From contig VAZZ01000471.1 in the NCBI GenBank assembly GCA_005884715.1, positions 1-8,701 of the forward strand: DNA of 8,701 bases, given 5' to 3'. Shown here piece by piece: positions 5,308-8,701 of the stretch (within the stretch, counting starts at the first letter, position 1; every line of letters starts with the position of its first letter). Made by a program: the position numbers and the translations under genes. Source of the DNA: Alphaproteobacteria bacterium. GTDB taxonomy: Bacteria > Pseudomonadota > Alphaproteobacteria > Rhizobiales > Aestuariivirgaceae. The notes under the pieces were generated by a model. The model had not been told where the DNA came from, ran no database searches, and saw only the letters and a list, made by a program, of their open reading frames with translations.

Positions 5308-7448
5308 AGTCGCCTGCCGATGGCGTTGCGGATCGCATTGGCAACGGCGGCCGCCGTCGGTCCTTGCGCTGCTTCGCCGGTGCCGAGGAAGGCCTGCCCC
5401 GGCTGATCGATCACATGCACTTCGACGCTGTCCGGCACGCTTGCGAAGCGAAGAATCGGATAACTCGACCAGTCGAGGCTGGTAATGCGCGTCCTGTCGA
5501 AGGTCACCGCCTCGTAAAGCGTCCAGCTGATCGCCTGCAGTATTCCCCCCGTGGTCTGATTCCTTATACCGTCGGGGTTCACCGCCTGGCCGCTGTCAAT
5601 CGCCGCGACGGCGCGGATGACGCGCGTGCGTCCTGTCTCGCGATCGACCTTCACTTCCAGCGCCAGTGCCAGATAGGCCGCCAGGTTCTTGTAGCGCGCA
5701 AAGGCGAATCCCTTGCTCCAGCCGAAGCGTTCCGCCGCCAGCTTTGCCACCGCCTGGGCACGCGGATCTTCCAAATGCTTCAGGCGAAACTCGACCGGAT
5801 CGACCCCGGCCAGGATCGCCAGCTCATCGATCGAACTCTCGGTCGCGAACACATTCGCATAGGCGCCAAGCGATCTCAGCGCCGACACCCTGAGCGGCAT
5901 GTCCGGCAGGAAATGCCATTGCACCTTTTTGTTAGCGATCACATAGAGGGGGTTGGCATTACGGTCTCCATTGCCCGCCGGGGCGATCTCCATCTTTGCC
6001 GGCTGCGGCATGGCGGGCGCTGCCTTGTGGACGCCGGCAAGGAGTGAACCGGCTCCGCCAGGCCGTGTCGAATGCGTGTTGCTCCACAGATCGAAGGTCC
6101 AGCTGTCGATGCGGCCGTCGGCGCCAAGCGAGCTCTTGACTTTGATCATCATCGCCGGACCAAATGGCTCCCAGGCGTGCTCCTGTTCGCGCATCCATTG
6201 CACCCGCACCGCTCGCCCGGGCAATTTCGCTGCGATAAACGCGGCATCAGCGGCGGCATCGTCGGCGCCATTGTGGCCGTAGCAACCGGAGCCTTCCATG
6301 TGCATTACCTGCACCCGCTCTTTGGGCATCGCAAGCATGCCGGCGATCGCCTCGCGATCGGGAAAGACGCCTTGCGTGTGCGACCAGACCTTCAGCCCTT
6401 GGCCCTCGGTCATGAGGGCGACTGCACAACTCGGACCGATCGAGCCATGGATCTGGTATGGCCGCGTGAAGGTCGCTTAGAAGACTTTGCCGTCGAAGTG
6501 AGGGGCTCCTTCTTGCGCCACGGTGCCGACCTCGCGTTCCAGCCCCGCGAGCATTTCCGGCAATCGGGTCTCGTCGGGCAGCGTCTCGTTCTCGATCCAT
6601 TGTGCTGCCGTCGCAAGTGCTCGCATCGCGCTCACAGCCTGGTATTCCCGCTCCGCGACGACGGCAAGGAAATTGCCGTCGCGCACGACCTTAATCACGC
6701 CCGGCATCGCTTCGATCCTAGAGGCATCGACCTGCGCCAGCGTTGCATTGTAGCTCGGCGGCCGAACGATGCGGGCATGCACCATCCCCTCAAGCCGCAA
6801 ATCCTGCACATAGGCGATACCGCCGGTGACCTTGGCCGGAATATCGACACGCGGCAGTGACTTCCCGATGATCCGCAGAGTCCCCGGCGCCTTCAGCATG
6901 GACTGGGGCTTGGCCTCGATATGAAGATCGATAGCGGCAGCGAGCTCACCGTAGCCCGCTTTGCGCCCATCTGGAGCGGTGATTACTTTTTCGGCTGCCT
7001 TCAGTTCGCCAGACCCGGTGCCAAACTTCTCTGCAGCCTTGGCCAACAAGAGTTCCCGCACCTGGGCTGCCGCGTTGCGGATGGCTGTGCCGCTGTTCTG
7101 CATCGACTGGCTGCCAGCGGTAAATCCTTCATCCGCCGTTCGGCCAGTGTCGGCCGTCACCAGTGCGATGTCGGCCGGCTCGACTTCCAGTTCTTCCGCC
7201 GCCACCTGGATGAGCGCGGTCTTGATTCCCTGCCCAAGCTCGGCCTTCCCGGTGAAGACCACGATCTTTCCTTCCGCGTCGATGCGAATCCAGCTGTCGA
7301 GGAAACGTTCGTCATTCAGGCTGCCGGGGAGTTTTGGCCCCGGCGCGGGCTGGGCGGCCTCCTGTGCCCACGCGGGCAGTATGGAGAACGAGACGATTAG
7401 GGCTCCGCCCGCTTTGAGAATCGTTCGGCGATTGATGTCTTGCGTCAT
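5256..7448 (-). pseudogene. Molybdopterin-binding subunit of a xanthine dehydrogenase/IorB-like enzyme, interrupted by TAA
   Basis: This is the large catalytic subunit of a periplasmic molybdenum hydroxylase, resembling isoquinoline 1-oxidoreductase beta subunit (IorB). The full frame would give 730 residues, the usual size, but codon 324 (6479-6477) is TAA. The sequence continues in the same frame with ATFTRPYQIHGSIGPSCAVA, so this is a single nonsense codon and not a frameshift. The 5' half (7448-6477) has a twin-arginine-type signal (NRRTILKAGG, cut near AWA-Q), GQGIKTALIQVAAEEL (72-87) and a hammerhead domain (about 205-285). The 3' half holds GSGCYGHNG (about 386-394) and GTGEAAQGP, with the likely catalytic Glu at residue 692. 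The next in-frame ATG (6413) lacks a ribosome site. Its start overlaps the upstream 2Fe-2S stop (TGATG). The substrate is unknown, perhaps an aldehyde or N-heterocycle. A sequencing error is the alternative explanation. Confidence 0.85.
6477..6479 (-). other. Premature ochre stop codon in the molybdopterin subunit gene
   Basis: The minus-strand codons read GAC GGC AAA GTC TTC TAA GCG ACC TTC. Domain similarity continues in frame on both sides, so one base change (for example from GAA, AAA or TCA) would restore the gene. TAA is not a recoding codon for selenocysteine (TGA) or pyrrolysine (TAG). Confidence 0.8.
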
Positions 7449-7939
7449 CAGCCGGTCCCCGCCTTTTCAGCCGCTGCGGATTTCATCAATTCGCCGGCAC
7501 GCCGGATCGCAGCCAGGATGCGCATATGCGTGCCGCAGCGGCAAAGGTTGGTCCTGAGCGCATCGCGGATCTCGCGCTCGCTTGGCTGCGGGTTCTTCTG
7601 CAGCAGAGCCTGCGCGCTCATCATCATGCCGGGAATGCAATAACCGCATTGCGCCGCCTGCACCTCGATGAAAGCGGTCTGGATCGGCGCCGGTGCATCG
7701 ATCGTGCCGAGCCCTTCGAGCGTCGTCACCTTGCGCCCTTCGAGCGTCATCACCGGCGTCACGCAGGAGAACACGGCCTGGCCATCGACCATCACCGTAC
7801 ATGAACCGCACTGGCCGAGCCCGCAACCGAACTTCGCCGCGTTGAGCTTCAGGTAGTCACGCAGAACGTAAAGCAGCGGTGTCGCCGGATCGGTGTCGAC
7901 CTCCTGTGTACGACCGTTGACATCGAGTGTAATAGCCAT
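7448..7939 (-). CDS. 2Fe-2S subunit of molybdenum hydroxylase (IorA/CoxS-like)
   Basis: This is a 163-residue small subunit carrying two 2Fe-2S clusters that pass electrons from the Mo centre to the cytochrome. The N-terminal plant-ferredoxin-like domain binds one cluster through C39, C44, C47 and C59 (FGCGLGQCGSC, then FSC). The C-terminal helical domain binds the other through C98, C101, C133 and C135 (QCGYC, then LCRCG). All eight ligands are present and the length is typical. The ATG follows AAGGAG, which lies in the last codons of the cytochrome c gene. Only two bases separate that gene's stop from this start, and this gene's stop shares one base with the next start. That is tight coupling within one operon. 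It has no signal peptide. Partners of this family are typically exported folded with the Tat-tagged large subunit, so it probably travels the same way. No lesion is visible. Confidence 0.93.
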   Translation of the reverse strand: MAITLDVNGRTQEVDTDPATPLLYVLRDYLKLNAAKFGCGLGQCGSCTVMVDGQAVFSCVTPVMTLEGRKVTTLEGLGTIDAPAPIQTAFIEVQAAQCGYCIPGMMMSAQALLQKNPQPSEREIRDALRTNLCRCGTHMRILAAIRRAGELMKSAAAEKAGTG

Positions 7940-7941
7940 GG

Positions 7942-8701
7942 CTACTCCTTCGCACCCACATTGACAGGTGCCCGTTCGATGCTGTCGGCCGGCCTGACGG
8001 CCACTTTGTGTTCGCCGCTGCGCGTCCTGCGCACCATATCCGCTATGCCATCCCAGGCCGTGCCGTTGCTGAAGCGCTTGCGTATGAAGGCGAGCAGATT
8101 GGCGATCTGCCGATCATCGAGCGAAGCCGCAAAGCCCGGCATCACCGCACTTGCCTCGCCATCCGCAGGCGGCAGGCCGAACAACGTCACATTGATCATA
8201 TTTTGCGGGTTTGGCGCATCCACTGCGGTGCTGAGCCGGAAATCGAGTCCGCCATAAGGTGGTGCTCTGCCACCCTCATGACAGAACGCGCAAGCTGATG
8301 CGTAGATCGCCGCACCCGCCGTGTCGGCGCCGCCACCCGAAGCCGCTTGGCTGTCGCCTTTCGCGGCTGATGCGCCGGGCCTGCTAATCTCTGCCTGCAA
8401 ACGCTCGGCTGCAGCCTTGCGCTTCGCGTCGGGTCTTCCCATCAGCGATGCGACATAGGCCGCGATTGCATCGACATCTTTATCCGATAGATCGGCAAGA
8501 TTCCCGACGACTTCCGCCATCGGACCCTGCGCCACGCCGTGCAGCTCGTGCCATCCATTGCGCAGGTAGAATGCGATCGCTTCCTTATCCCAGGGGACCG
8601 GCGCGTACGATGTCTGGCCGATTGCATAGGCTACCCAGCCTTCCGCCTCGCCGCCGGCAAAATGCCGATCCTTGTCCTCAGCGCCGAGCGAATTACGCGG
8701 C
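7942..8701 (-). CDS. Multihaem cytochrome c, C-terminal part (cut by right edge)
   Basis: This is the C-terminal 252 codons of a periplasmic cytochrome c that likely takes electrons from the 2Fe-2S subunit. The frame is open to the right edge. The first visible residues, PRNSLGAEDKDRHFAGG, are what follows a CxxCH-TPR haem site in triheme dehydrogenase cytochromes, so that haem motif should lie just outside the window. The rest of this domain includes GPMAEVV, whose Met is a likely distal ligand. After a low-complexity Ala/Ser/Gly linker comes a complete domain with CAFCH (8292-8278) and the distal-ligand candidate in AVMPGF. The true start is beyond the edge. The internal GTG at 8535 is not a start, because conserved sequence continues upstream of it. 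The gene ends TAG two bases before the 2Fe-2S gene and carries that gene's ribosome site. It is the first gene of the operon within the window. Confidence 0.88.
   Translation of the reverse strand, partial: PRNSLGAEDKDRHFAGGEAEGWVAYAIGQTSYAPVPWDKEAIAFYLRNGWHELHGVAQGPMAEVVGNLADLSDKDVDAIAAYVASLMGRPDAKRKAAAERLQAEISRPGASAAKGDSQAASGGGADTAGAAIYASACAFCHEGGRAPPYGGLDFRLSTAVDAPNPQNMINVTLFGLPPADGEASAVMPGFAASLDDRQIANLLAFIRKRFSNGTAWDGIADMVRRTRSGEHKVAVRPADSIERAPVNVGAKE

Noticed and set aside
6477..6479. The internal stop as a recoded amino acid
   Set aside because: It is TAA, which is not used for selenocysteine or pyrrolysine, and no stem-loop of that kind is evident next to it.
5364..6860. Long open frames on the plus strand across the molybdopterin gene (for example 5364-6047 and 6072-6860)
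   Set aside because: They are antisense shadows of a GC-rich coding strand. The translations are rich in Arg, His and Pro and show no domain, while the minus strand encodes a clear protein family.
8535..8535. GTG at 8535 as the start of the cytochrome c gene
   Set aside because: The same frame upstream to the window edge encodes conserved cytochrome sequence (PRNSLG, AGGEAEGW), so the gene begins beyond the right edge.
1..8701. Mobile element, CRISPR array, toxin-antitoxin or phage-defence system
   Set aside because: No transposase, integrase, terminal repeats, regularly spaced repeats or recognisable defence domains are present. All sizeable genes belong to ordinary metabolic, transport or electron-transfer families.

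Overview
The window looks like chromosomal DNA of an alphaproteobacterium, most likely a member of the Hyphomicrobiales (Rhizobiales). The gene content fits: a ThuE/AglE-type sugar-binding protein, a rhizobial-type UDP-glucuronate 4-epimerase, and an IorA/IorB-type molybdenum hydroxylase with a cytochrome c. GC content is moderately high by eye. Two neighbouring genes carry clear inactivating lesions, which would fit a host-adapted lineage such as Brucella, but the species is an inference and cannot be settled from these bases alone.

Layout. (1) Positions 1-236, minus strand: N-terminus of a periplasmic sugar-binding protein of an ABC importer, running off the left edge. (2) 237-573: divergent intergenic region with one short hairpin. 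(3) 574-1176, plus strand: a four-helix cytochrome b561. (4) 1204-4692, minus strand: a compact unit read right to left, encoding a PfpI/DJ-1 family protein, a VOC (glyoxalase-fold) protein, a 3-oxo-tetronate kinase (OtnK), a possible 34-residue peptide, and a UDP-glucuronate 4-epimerase. (5) 4693-4812: divergent promoter region with an 8-bp dyad and a related 9-bp direct repeat. (6) 4813-5307, plus strand: a NUDIX hydrolase whose C-terminus has been lost by a frameshifting deletion. (7) 5256-8701, minus strand: a three-gene periplasmic molybdenum hydroxylase operon, with a multiheme cytochrome c (cut by the right edge), a 2Fe-2S subunit, and a molybdopterin subunit interrupted by an in-frame TAA.

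How the parts work together. The cytochrome c, 2Fe-2S and molybdopterin proteins would form one enzyme: substrate oxidised at Mo, electrons through two 2Fe-2S clusters, then to cytochrome c and the respiratory chain. The nonsense codon in the catalytic subunit probably makes the operon non-functional in this strain. The PfpI and VOC proteins are adjacent and plausibly deal with reactive carbonyls or damaged metabolites. OtnK belongs to four-carbon acid-sugar catabolism but has no aldolase or dehydrogenase partner here. The epimerase makes UDP-galacturonate for envelope polysaccharide.

I see no CRISPR array, transposase, tRNA, rRNA or clear phage feature, and no convincing new multi-gene system. 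The most distinctive signals are the molecular scar in the NUDIX gene (one 13-bp stretch that encodes two different conserved segments in two frames), the ochre codon next door, and a 34-codon ORF joined to both neighbours by ATGA overlaps.
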